Source of the DNA: Methylobacterium sp. 10
Lineage (GTDB): Bacteria; Pseudomonadota; Alphaproteobacteria; Rhizobiales; Beijerinckiaceae
Length of the DNA: 64,000 nt
Reading direction: 5' to 3'
Assembly (NCBI RefSeq): GCF_000519085.1
Contig: NZ_KI912577.1
Coordinates: forward strand, 4,458,035 to 4,522,034
Shown: positions 8,225 through 16,258 of the stretch, in pieces
How positions within the stretch are numbered: position 1 is the first letter of the stretch
Layout: each line of letters begins with the position of its first letter
Notes under the pieces: model-generated
Databases searched by the model: none
Told to the model about the DNA's origin: nothing
The model's input: only the letters and a program-made list of their open reading frames with translations
Position numbers and translations under genes: made by a program

Positions 8225-8668
8225 ATGGCGACGTTGAAGGAATTCGAGGAGGCTCTGCGCGAGCAGGGCATGAACATGGCGCTCGCCCTGCTCCAGCGCC
8301 TGCGCGAACGCGACCGGGCGACCCGCACGATCAAGCCGGCACGACGCCTCACTGGCCAAAAGATGACGCCGGATCTGGCACGGGCGATCCTTGATCTTCA
8401 CGCTTCCACGGGAATGACCCAGCAAGAGATCGCCTTCAAAGTTGGTGTGAATCAGGGTCGGGTCAATGAGGTCATCAAGCGCGGCAAATGGCTTAGCGAT
8501 AACCCGAATGCACCCGAAGCCGTGGCCCGCGACAAGGCGAAAGCCCGGATACGCGGCGAGCCTAAACCGCACTGTCCCGCACCAAAACTTTCAGTTCGTA
8601 AGGAGCGTCCGGTCGCCGCGCGCCGCAGGCAGAGCCCCCAAGGGCAACTTGTCTTCGGCGACCTCTGA
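8225..8668 (+). CDS. Small protein with helix-turn-helix motif
   Basis: 147 aa from the ATG at 8225, which follows GAGGAAG. Not assigned to a named family. Residues 63-85 (GMTQQEIAFKVGVNQGRV) form a clear helix-turn-helix of the kind used to bind DNA, preceded by a basic linker and followed by a Lys/Arg-rich tail (RKERPVAARRR). It may be a small DNA-binding regulator; targets unknown. It is divergent from the oxygenase gene. Confidence 0.68.
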   Translation: MATLKEFEEALREQGMNMALALLQRLRERDRATRTIKPARRLTGQKMTPDLARAILDLHASTGMTQQEIAFKVGVNQGRVNEVIKRGKWLSDNPNAPEAVARDKAKARIRGEPKPHCPAPKLSVRKERPVAARRRQSPQGQLVFGDL

Positions 8669-8758
8669 ATCCCCTATCGAAACCTGGCTGATCGGCTCGG
8701 AGTTACCTAGGTCAAACCGCGCTTCCGTGCGGTGGAAGACGAGGGGCGTTGGGCTGTG

Positions 8759-9064
8759 ATGGGGGTTTCCCGATTCGTCGGAGTTATAAGTGCCGTCCTC
8801 GGCGTCAGTTGGCCCGCCATGGCACAGCGGGCATCCACCCTCGACATGACCTGCCCGGAGGCGAGAGCCGTCGTGTCACGGAGCCGGGGCATCGTCCTCG
8901 GGACAGGTGGATCGACCTATGACCGCTTCGTGCGCGACCGTGGCGCATGCGAGGTCACCGAGATAACGATCCCCGCCTACGCGCCCACCCGCGATACGGC
9001 GGACTGCTTCATCGGCTACCGATGCCGGGAACCGGGCCGAGGCGACCGGTTCAATAGGTTTTGA
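8759..9064 (+). CDS. Small secreted protein of unknown function
   Basis: 101 aa from the ATG at 8759, giving a plausible signal peptide (GVSRFVGVISAVLGVSWPAMA) and a periplasmic domain of about 75 residues with four Cys (TCPEAR, GACEVTE, DCFIGYRC) that could form two disulfides. Not recognised beyond that. An in-frame start nine codons earlier is possible. It converges on hsp20. Confidence 0.62.
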   Translation: MGVSRFVGVISAVLGVSWPAMAQRASTLDMTCPEARAVVSRSRGIVLGTGGSTYDRFVRDRGACEVTEITIPAYAPTRDTADCFIGYRCREPGRGDRFNRF

Positions 9065-9079
9065 ACGCGGGCAGGCGCA

Positions 9080-9095
9080 CCGACCTCTCGGTCGG
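9080..9095. terminator. Short hairpin between convergent genes
   Basis: CCGACC-TCTC-GGTCGG is a perfect 6-bp stem with a 4-nt loop placed between the small secreted protein gene and the convergent hsp20. It has no T-run on either side, so an intrinsic terminator is only weakly supported. Confidence 0.3.
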
Positions 9096-9121
9096 GGCGC
9101 TCATTGTCGAAAGACCGGCGA

Positions 9122-9595
9122 TTACGCCGCTGCTTGTACCTGACCTTCGATCACGGGCGCTTTCGCGGCGCCCGAGGTGGCGATCTGAATCTGGCGGGGT
9201 TTCTTTGCCTCCGGAATCTCACGGACGAGATCGATATGGAGCAGACCGTTCTCCAGGGCCGCACCCGTTACCTGGACATAGTCGGCAAGCTGGAACCGGC
9301 GTTCGAAACCACGGGCGGCGATCCCCTGATGAAGAACCTCGACCTTCCGGGTCACATCGGGACTGCGCTCGCCCTTGAGCGTGAGCGCGTTTTCCTTAAC
9401 CTCGATGGTGAGGTCGGATTCGGTGAATCCAGCCACCGCGACGGTAATACGGTAAGCGTTCTCGCCTGTTCGCTCGATATTGTAGGGAGGATAGGTCGGG
9501 ACCGCATCGGCGCTCACGAACTGGTCGAGGGCCGAGAAAAGACGGTCGAAGCCGACGGTAGAGCGATAGAGGGGAGCAAGATCGAACTGGCGCAT
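9122..9595 (-). CDS. Small heat-shock protein Hsp20 (IbpA-like)
   Basis: 157-aa ATP-independent holdase chaperone that binds unfolding proteins. The alpha-crystallin domain spans about residues 37-130 (YNIERTGENAYRITVAVAGF ... LTLKGER ... GLLHIDLVREIPE), with the class-A style start MRQFDLAPLYRSTVGFDRLF. The ATG at 9595 is preceded by GGAG at 8 nt spacing; this site lies in a hairpin-rich leader that resembles a ROSE thermometer (separate entry), so heat-induced translation is likely. Confidence 0.95.
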   Translation of the reverse strand: MRQFDLAPLYRSTVGFDRLFSALDQFVSADAVPTYPPYNIERTGENAYRITVAVAGFTESDLTIEVKENALTLKGERSPDVTRKVEVLHQGIAARGFERRFQLADYVQVTGAALENGLLHIDLVREIPEAKKPRQIQIATSGAAKAPVIEGQVQAAA

Positions 9596-9697
9596 GACAT
9601 ATTCTCCGTAGGAAGCAACATGTAACGTTATCGTCCGCCCAAAGGGCCGGACCGTTGCGCCGCCGTATCGGCCGGCGCTCCTCCAATATCGGAGGTG
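9596..9697 (-). promoter_or_regulatory. Candidate ROSE-like RNA thermometer in hsp20 leader
   Basis: Read in the direction of hsp20, the leader contains successive hairpins: CCTCC-GATATT-GGAGG (9680-9695), GCGCCG...CGGCGGCGC with one bulge (9658-9679), GTCCGGCCC-TTT-GGGCGGAC with one bulge (9633-9652), and a last weak hairpin TTGCTTCC-TAC-GGAG (about 9604-9618) that pairs the ribosome site GGAG. The TTGCT stretch opposite the ribosome site and the row of upstream stems are hallmarks of ROSE elements that control rhizobial small heat-shock genes. Structure inferred by eye. Confidence 0.6.
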
Positions 9698-9774
9698 CGT
9701 CGGAAGGCTTCAAGAGTTTGGATGGCCCTTCTCATGCAAAATTTGCTGCTGCTTCTCTTGTCTGGATCCTCCCC

Positions 9775-10779
9775 ATGCTAACCCTTGCTTCCACGCGCGG
9801 AAATTCGGTCCCTCCGGGGGGAACGCTGGTTGTCGTCCATGCCGATGATGGGATTCGGCTGAGGGCCGCCCATTGGCGCCCGACGACCCGGTTGGCGAAG
9901 GGGACGGTGTGCCTGTTGCAGGGCCGGGCCGAGTTCATCGAGAAGTACTACGAGACCATCACGGAACTGCGCCGCCGTGGGTTCGCCGTTGTCGCGTTCG
10001 ATTGGCGGGGCCAGGGGGAATCGCAACGGCAGGTCTCCGACGCGCATCGCGGCCACGTCGCGCGGTTCGACGATTATCGTCGCGATCTCAAGGCGATCGA
10101 GGATGCGATCCTGCGGCCGCTGATGCCGCATCCGCACATGTGCCTTGCCCATTCCATGGGCGGTGCGGTGGCGCTGACCGGGGCGATGGATGGGTGGCTG
10201 CCCTTCGCCCGCCTTGTCACCGTTGCGCCGATGCTGTCGATCCGGATGATCCGTTTCCCGGCGGCGTCCTTCTTCCTCGCTCGTGTGCTGCATGCGTTGG
10301 GTCTCGGGTGCCGTTACATCCCGTTCGGCAATCCGGCTTCCCTGGCCACGAAACCCTTTGCGGGAAACCGCCTCTCAGGCGATACCGTCCGCTATGAACG
10401 CAATGCCCAGGCGGCCCGGGCCGTCGGTGCCAGCGCCGTTGGGGATCCGAGCGTGGCCTGGATCGTCGGCGCGTTCCGGGCGATGGCGAAGCTCGCCGAT
10501 CCGCGAAAGGCCGCCTCGATCCGCATTCCGACCCTCGTGATCGGCGCCGGCGCCGACCCTGTTTGCGACACCGCGATCACGGAACGGTTCGTGGGCCGCC
10601 TCTCCTCCGGCTTCCTCCTCGTCCTGCCCGACGCTCGTCATGAGATCCTCTCGGAGCGCGACGCGATTCGAGACGATTTCTGGGCGGCTTTCGATGCCTT
10701 CGTGCCGGGGACGGTCGTGTCGGAAAGGGCTCAACACGCAGATACGGGGCAGGCCATTGCCCTCGCAATGACGCGTTGA
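9775..10779 (+). CDS. Alpha/beta hydrolase, lysophospholipase/monoacylglycerol lipase-like
   Basis: 334-aa serine hydrolase of the PldB/hydrolase-4 type. The nucleophile is S127 in LAHSMGG; the likely acid lies in IGAGADPVCD and the catalytic His in DARHEILSERD. The N-terminal part has the characteristic HWRP...LLQGRAEFIEKYYETI and DWRGQGES. Expected substrate: monoacyl glycerides or lysophospholipids, not provable here. ATG at 9775 chosen; upstream in-frame codons overlap the hsp20 leader and look non-coding. The end of the gene is Arg/Ala-rich and may be variable. Confidence 0.85.
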   Translation: MLTLASTRGNSVPPGGTLVVVHADDGIRLRAAHWRPTTRLAKGTVCLLQGRAEFIEKYYETITELRRRGFAVVAFDWRGQGESQRQVSDAHRGHVARFDDYRRDLKAIEDAILRPLMPHPHMCLAHSMGGAVALTGAMDGWLPFARLVTVAPMLSIRMIRFPAASFFLARVLHALGLGCRYIPFGNPASLATKPFAGNRLSGDTVRYERNAQAARAVGASAVGDPSVAWIVGAFRAMAKLADPRKAASIRIPTLVIGAGADPVCDTAITERFVGRLSSGFLLVLPDARHEILSERDAIRDDFWAAFDAFVPGTVVSERAQHADTGQAIALAMTR

Positions 10780-10867
10780 GACGCGCGTCCGACTGACTGA
10801 AAGAAGCCGTCGCCACTCCTCGGCTGGATGAGCGGTGCAGGGCCTGAATCATTGAGATGTAAGCATT

Positions 10868-11656
10868 TTACGGGTTGAGGTGGCGCAGGGCCGCGGCGTG
10901 GAGCCGGACGTCCCCGGCGGCGACGATCCGGCCGCCCTTTGCGGCTGAACTGCCATCCCAGGCGGTGACGACGCCGCCCGCTCCCTCGATGATCGGGATC
11001 AGCGCGACGATGTCGTGGGCCTTCAGGCCTGCCTCGACAACGAGGTCGATCTGGCCTGCCGCGAGCATGCAATAGGCGTAGCAATCGGTACCGTAGCGCG
11101 ACATGCGCACGGCGCCCTCGATGCTCCGGAAGCGGTCCTGCTCGTCGCCCGGCGCGAACAGGCGCGGATCGGTGGTGGCGAGCAGCGCGTCGGCGAGGCG
11201 TTCGCAGCGGCGGGTCATGAGTTTGCGCGGGCCGCGAATGCCCTGGAACGTGGCGCTCGCCCCGTCTCCGACGAAGCGCTCGCCGAGATAGGGCTGGTTC
11301 ATCAACCCGCGTACCGGCACGCCGTCATGGAGCAGGCCGATCAGAGTTCCCCATGTGGGAAGGCCAGTGATGAAGGCGCGGGTGCCGTCGATCGGGTCGA
11401 GGACCCAGACGCATTCGGCATCCGCATGGTCGGAGCCGAACTCCTCCCCGACGATGCCGTGGGTGGGAAACGTGCTCCGGATCCGTCCGCGCAGGATCGT
11501 CTCCGCCGCCCGGTCGGCCTCGGTGACGGGGTCGAAGGCGCCCGTCCCCCTGCCCTTGTCGTCCATGCCGAACGAAGCCCGGAAGAAGGGCAGGATGGCC
11601 TGGCCCGACTCGGTGGCGAGGTCTTCCATGAACCGTGCGAGATCGACGACGCTCAT
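10868..11656 (-). CDS. hisN: Histidinol-phosphatase / inositol monophosphatase family
   Basis: 262-aa Mg-dependent phosphatase. Metal-binding motifs are complete: GEEFGSDHAD, WVLDPIDGTRAF and KAHDIVALIPIIEGAGG. The short form with FDPVTEADRAAE and GLMNQPYLGERF is typical of the HisN branch that completes histidine synthesis in bacteria lacking other phosphatases; inositol or PAP phosphatase activity is the alternative. Start at 11656 has an AGGAGG ribosome site. It is 156 bp downstream of the AI-2E transporter gene on the same strand. Confidence 0.85.
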   Translation of the reverse strand: MSVVDLARFMEDLATESGQAILPFFRASFGMDDKGRGTGAFDPVTEADRAAETILRGRIRSTFPTHGIVGEEFGSDHADAECVWVLDPIDGTRAFITGLPTWGTLIGLLHDGVPVRGLMNQPYLGERFVGDGASATFQGIRGPRKLMTRRCERLADALLATTDPRLFAPGDEQDRFRSIEGAVRMSRYGTDCYAYCMLAAGQIDLVVEAGLKAHDIVALIPIIEGAGGVVTAWDGSSAAKGGRIVAAGDVRLHAAALRHLNP

Positions 11657-11812
11657 CGAAAGCCTCCTGGTGGAACCGCCCCGCAACCGAAGCGGTGACG
11701 GGCGAGCCGCGTCAAGCCCGGACCGCCACGAGACGCCCCGAACCACCGCCATCACCCTGGTGGATTCACCGCCATCGGGCGGCTTTTCGACCCCCAGCGG
11801 CCGCCTACGCAA

Positions 11813-13852
11813 TCACGATGCAATGGCGGCCGCCACGGGCGCCGATGGCGGTGTCTCGGGCGAATTGTCCGGCGCGGAAGACTCGGCCTTGGCGACCGAG
11901 GCCGTGGTGCCGGCCCGGCCGAGGACGGCCTGCAGGGTCGCATCGAGGGACGACACGTGGACGTCCCCGCCGATCGCCGTCCGCAGTCCCTCGTCGTTGA
12001 GGACCTCGTGATCGGCCTGCCAGAGACCGACGACGATGGGCAGGTCCGGCATTCGGTTCTTCAGCCGTCCGACGAGGCGGCGCAGATGGGTCGGCTCCCC
12101 ACTGATGGCGAGAGACACGATGCAGATCATCCGGGCCGGGCCGGGATCGAACCCGTCGATCTGGACTCGGGCCACGTCGGAGAAGGGAACGATTCGCGTT
12201 CCGATGCCACGCCTGTTGAGGAGCTGAGCCAGGATCTTGCAGGCCGATTCGTCGACGAAGCTGCGCCCGGTCACGCACAGGACCGCGCCGTCCTGCTTCC
12301 AGGCTGCGGGAACTTCGGCCGGAGCGGCGAAATCGTCGTCGGGCACCTCGACATCGCGCCGGTCGAGGCCGGCGATGAGGACGGCGACCGTATCGCGGAT
12401 GTCGGTCTTCTGCTCGGGCGTGAGTACCCCGCGGGCGGCGTCGCGGGCGGCGAGTTCGAGACCCTTGAGCACCACGTCGTCGTAGTAGGAGGAGAGCGAA
12501 CACTCCTTGAGGATCAGCTCGGCATGCTCCTCCGCCTCCTCCGGGTCGTCGGCGAGGATGCGCTGGTAGAAATTCTCCACCGGGGTCAGGGCCGGCCGGT
12601 CGCCGAACAGCACGTCGAGGAATTCGAGCTTGTCCACGTGCCGCCCCAGCACCACGAGGCAGACCGTGAGAGGCGTCGAGAGCAGCAGGCCGACGGGCCC
12701 CCACAGCCACGTCCAGAACAGAGCCGAGACCAGGACGGCGAAGGGCGACATTCCGGTGGACTGGCCATAGAGCATCGGCTCGATGACATGCCCGGTGAGG
12801 GGTTCGAGGATCAGGAACACCGCGAGCGTCGCGATGACCATCGACCAGCCGGGATCGACCGCCGCCGCAAGGGCCAGGGGGAACAAGGCCGCCAGGGCCG
12901 CGCCGATATACGGCACGAACCGCATCAGCGCCGAGAAGATGCCCCAGAGCGCCGGGTTGGGCACGCCGATGACGGAGAGGCAGATTCCGATCACCACGCC
13001 GAAGGCGGCGTTGAGGGCGAGCTGGACCAGGAAGTAGCGGCTGAGCCGCCGGGCGGCATCGTCCATCGCCACGGTGGTCCGGTGGAGGTCGCTCGATCCC
13101 ACGAGGCGGATCATGCGGTCGCGCAGGTCCTCCCGCTGCATGAGCAGGAACAGCAGCACGATGAAGACGATGCCGGCGGTGGCCAGCGGATGCAGGATCG
13201 GCGACAGGATGGTGTTGGCCAGGGCCAGCGGGTCGGGCGCCCGCTCCTTCATCTCGACGACGACCGGTTTCTCCGGCGGCGGAGCACTCGGTTTCCCGGT
13301 CTCGGGCCTGGGCGCCTCGGGCTTGGCGCTCTCCTCGCCGCCCTGGTGCATGGTCCGGCCGATATTGGCGACGTAGTCGGCCAGACGCCCGGCCGGGCTG
13401 TCGCGCAGGCCCTCGACCTTCTGCTCGATGGTGGTGCGGTAGCGGGGCACGTCCTTGGCCAGATCCGCGAGCTGGACGCCGATGAGGGTGGCCAAGGCCG
13501 CCGCCACTCCCAGTGCCATGACGACGGAGGTGGCGACCGACAGGAACCGCCCGAAGCGCAGGCGCCGCAGCAGGTAGACGATGGGGCCGAGGACGAAGGA
13601 GAGCAGGACCGCGATGGCGATGGGAATGAGGACGTCGCGGCCGATATAGAGCCCGGAGACGATCAGCGCGGTGACGATGAGGGGCGAGGCCAGGGAGGGC
13701 GGGATCGATTCGGCCGGGGCGACGCGGGTCGCCCGAGGCGGCAGCATGGCGTTCCGCACCGGAGTGGCCCGCGAAACCCCATTTCTGGCGCTCGTATCGC
13801 GGGAGGCCGGCGGCTGCTTCGGTGCCTCGTCAGCCGGTTTCGGTGTCGCCAT
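11813..13852 (-). CDS. AI-2E/PerM-family membrane protein with C-terminal extension
   Basis: 679 aa. The membrane part (about residues 50-430) follows the AI-2E exporter/PerM plan: paired N-terminal helices (LIVTALIVSGLYIGRDVLIP, LLSFVLGPIVYLLRRL), a periplasmic insert with a Pro-rich acidic stretch, and C-terminal helices with NAAFGVVIGICLSVIGVPNP and TGHVIEPMLYGQSTGMSP. After about residue 430 comes a soluble extension of some 245 residues, whose later part (AVLCVTGRSFVDESACKILA ... GLWQAD) reads like a B12-binding/Rossmann-like domain. Substrate unknown; transport of autoinducer-2 itself is not implied. Confidence 0.86.
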   Translation of the reverse strand: MATPKPADEAPKQPPASRDTSARNGVSRATPVRNAMLPPRATRVAPAESIPPSLASPLIVTALIVSGLYIGRDVLIPIAIAVLLSFVLGPIVYLLRRLRFGRFLSVATSVVMALGVAAALATLIGVQLADLAKDVPRYRTTIEQKVEGLRDSPAGRLADYVANIGRTMHQGGEESAKPEAPRPETGKPSAPPPEKPVVVEMKERAPDPLALANTILSPILHPLATAGIVFIVLLFLLMQREDLRDRMIRLVGSSDLHRTTVAMDDAARRLSRYFLVQLALNAAFGVVIGICLSVIGVPNPALWGIFSALMRFVPYIGAALAALFPLALAAAVDPGWSMVIATLAVFLILEPLTGHVIEPMLYGQSTGMSPFAVLVSALFWTWLWGPVGLLLSTPLTVCLVVLGRHVDKLEFLDVLFGDRPALTPVENFYQRILADDPEEAEEHAELILKECSLSSYYDDVVLKGLELAARDAARGVLTPEQKTDIRDTVAVLIAGLDRRDVEVPDDDFAAPAEVPAAWKQDGAVLCVTGRSFVDESACKILAQLLNRRGIGTRIVPFSDVARVQIDGFDPGPARMICIVSLAISGEPTHLRRLVGRLKNRMPDLPIVVGLWQADHEVLNDEGLRTAIGGDVHVSSLDATLQAVLGRAGTTASVAKAESSAPDNSPETPPSAPVAAAIAS

Positions 13853-13977
13853 CTCGGGTCCGTCTCAACGCCACGCATGCGACCGCGCGGCGGGAGGACC
13901 GGCGCGATCGTGATGGGGAACGGAGTAGCGACGGGAAACGATCCCTGCTCACCCGGGGCTTTGCATTCATTTCGCGG

Positions 13978-14739
13978 TCAGGCGACGTCGAAGGCGGCCA
14001 GTTCGAAGCCCGCCTGCCCCAGGGCCAGCCGCACCGCGCGCGCCGTTTCCACCGCGCTCGGCGTGTCGCCGTGGACGCAGATCGTGTCGATCGGCACCGG
14101 GATCCGGCGGCCGGACAGGGTGATCACCGCCCCCTCCTCCACCATGCGGCGGACCCGCGCCGCTGCCTCGGCCGCATCGTGGATCACGGCCCCGGGAAGC
14201 GAGCGCGCGCAGAGCTGCCCGTCCTCGGCATAGGCCCGGTCGGCATAGATCTCCCGCACCGCGGCGAGACCGGCATCGAGAGCCGCGCGCTCGGACGCGA
14301 GGCCCGGCATCACCACCAGGGGCAGGGTCCGGTCGACTGCGCGGACCGCCCGCGCGAGGGCGCGGGCCACGTCCGCATCGGCATTCGACAGGTTGGCCAG
14401 GGCTCCGTGCGCCTTCACATGGGTGACGCGATGGCCGGCGAGAGCCGCGCAGGCCCGGAGCGCGCCAATCTGGTAGGCGACCCCCGCCTCGATCTCGGCC
14501 GCGCTCTCGGCGATGACCCGACGGCCGAAGCCGCGCAGATCCTGGAATCCCGGATGGGCGCCGATGGAGACGCCGCGCGCCTTGGCCGCCGAGGCGGTGG
14601 CGACCATGATCTCGGGATCGCCGCCATGGAAGCCGCAGGCGACGTTGGCCGACGTGACGAGCGCGAGGAGGGCCGTGTCGTCGCCGAAGGTGTAGGGGCC
14701 GTAGCCTTCGCCGAGATCGGCGTTGAGATCGATGCGCAT
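13978..14739 (-). CDS. pxpA: 5-oxoprolinase subunit A (LamB/YcsF family)
   Basis: 253 aa. PxpA works with PxpB and PxpC to hydrolyse 5-oxoproline with ATP. Family signatures are clear: MRIDLNADLGEGYG at the start, VTSANVACGFHGGDP, GAHPGFQDLRGFGRR, VKAHGALAN and DTICVHGDTPSAV. The start at 14739 has GGAGGCG upstream. No pxpB or pxpC lies beside it, so it is an orphan within this window. Confidence 0.94.
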   Translation of the reverse strand: MRIDLNADLGEGYGPYTFGDDTALLALVTSANVACGFHGGDPEIMVATASAAKARGVSIGAHPGFQDLRGFGRRVIAESAAEIEAGVAYQIGALRACAALAGHRVTHVKAHGALANLSNADADVARALARAVRAVDRTLPLVVMPGLASERAALDAGLAAVREIYADRAYAEDGQLCARSLPGAVIHDAAEAAARVRRMVEEGAVITLSGRRIPVPIDTICVHGDTPSAVETARAVRLALGQAGFELAAFDVA

Positions 14740-15080
14740 GGATTTCGCCTCCCTCCGCGATCTACCGTTTGCCGAGGGAGGCGTCACCGTGTTCGGTCCG
14801 CCATGAGCGCAGCGGCGTCGATGTCGCGGCAGGACAGTGAAGCGAAGTCACGTGATGCGCCCATCACCATTCTTTGCGCGTATCTGCACCAAACGGCAAT
14901 TGTTGTCGCCTGACGGTGGGTACAGGCGTCACAATTACCGAATCGATCGGAAATATATTACTAATATCAATACAATTGTGTGTATTCTTGTTCGCTGATT
15001 TCAGAGCAGACCCATCGTTTTTCGGATAATATACAAACTGATGCAAATTTAGCGAAATCTTAGGCGGTTCGCCGCATTCG
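14740..15080. other. AT-rich intergenic region before the chemoreceptor gene
   Basis: About 340 bp with a sharply AT-rich core; by count 14941-15000 is 17 of 60 G/C (28%), against roughly two-thirds in neighbouring genes. No gene is supported. It probably holds the divergent promoters of pxpA and the chemoreceptor; the base composition could also mark an old insertion. Confidence 0.5.
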
Positions 15081-16205
15081 ATGATGGGTCGTTCGGCGAT
15101 CGGTAGACAGATGAGCGGGTTGGCATTCAAGGACGGTGATCCGTCGGGGCGTCGCGAGGACGGTCCCGGCGCGACCAGCCTGCACGGTGTGGCGGCCGAA
15201 ATGGCCGAGCTGAAGCGCATCTCCTCGGACAAGAGCCGGCGCATCCAGAACATCACCGGGCAGGTGAAGATCCTGGCGTTGAACGCCCTGATCGAGGCGG
15301 CGCGGGCCGGCGAGGCCGGACGGGGCTTCTCCGTGGTGGCGCAGGAGGTCCGCGCCATCGGCGCCGAGGTCGAGACCATCGCACGGGCCCTCGAAGACGA
15401 ACTGTCGGACCGGATCGCCGCCGTCCAGTCCAAGGTCGAGACCCTGGCCGAGTGCTCGCGCAAGGACCGGCTGATCGACCTCGCCCTCAATGCCGTCGAA
15501 CTGATCGACCGGAACCTCTACGAGCGGACCTGCGACGTGCGCTGGTGGGCGACCGATGCGACCCTGGTGGCCTGCGCCGCCGATCCGACCCCGGACAAGG
15601 TCGCCCACGCCACCGAGCGCCTCGCCGTGATTCTCGGGGCCTACACGGTCTATCTCGACCTCTGGCTCTGCGGGATGGACGGACGGGTCATCGCCCATGG
15701 ACGGCCCGAGCGCTACGGCGACGTCATCGGCCGCGTCGTATCCGACGAACCCTGGTTCAGAAAGGCAGCCGGCCTGCCGGACGGCGACGCCTACGTGGCC
15801 GCCGACGTGGCGCGCCAGCCGCGACTGGGGGGCGCTCAGGTCGCCACCTACTGCGCCGTCATCCGCGACGGCGGCAAGGGCCGGGCGCAGGCGGTCGGTG
15901 TGCTGGCGGTCCATTTCGACTGGGAGCCCCAGGCCCGGTCCATCGTCGAGGGCGTGCGCGTGGCGCCGGAGGATCGGGACCGGACGCGGGTGCTGCTGCT
16001 CGACGCCCAGCGCCGCGTCCTCGCCTCGTCCGACCGGCGCGGCCTCCTCACCGAAATCCTGGCGTTCCAGCCGGGCGACCGCGCGAGCGGCGCCGATCGC
16101 GAGGTCGCCTCCGGCGCGCTGACCGCGTTCCATCGTACCCCCGGTTACGAGACCTATGCCGGGCTCGGCTGGTACGGGGTCATCGTGCAGCGGCCCGAGG
16201 GCTGA
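15081..16205 (+). CDS. Soluble chemoreceptor: MCP signalling tip followed by Cache-like sensor
   Basis: 374 aa with no membrane segment. Residues about 40-100 carry the conserved chemoreceptor hairpin tip (VKILALNALIEAARAGEAGR, then GFSVVAQEVRAIG) but not the long methylation helices. The remaining about 250 residues resemble a Cache/PAS-type sensor (NLYERTCDVRWWATD, DLWLCGMDGRVIAHGRPERY, WYGVIVQRPEG). The order, signalling tip first and sensor last, is the reverse of a normal receptor. It should act with cytoplasmic CheA/CheW clusters. ATG at 15111 is an alternative start. Confidence 0.82.
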   Translation: MMGRSAIGRQMSGLAFKDGDPSGRREDGPGATSLHGVAAEMAELKRISSDKSRRIQNITGQVKILALNALIEAARAGEAGRGFSVVAQEVRAIGAEVETIARALEDELSDRIAAVQSKVETLAECSRKDRLIDLALNAVELIDRNLYERTCDVRWWATDATLVACAADPTPDKVAHATERLAVILGAYTVYLDLWLCGMDGRVIAHGRPERYGDVIGRVVSDEPWFRKAAGLPDGDAYVAADVARQPRLGGAQVATYCAVIRDGGKGRAQAVGVLAVHFDWEPQARSIVEGVRVAPEDRDRTRVLLLDAQRRVLASSDRRGLLTEILAFQPGDRASGADREVASGALTAFHRTPGYETYAGLGWYGVIVQRPEG

Positions 16206-16258
16206 CGATCCTCCGGCGACACGGGAGCGCTTCCCCGGACGGCGATGCCGGTAGGGTG

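Noticed and set aside
11957..14233. Plus-strand open frame of about 750 codons opposite the AI-2E-type gene
   Set aside because: Antisense shadow of a gene with clear membrane helices and family motifs; composition is biased and shows no fold.
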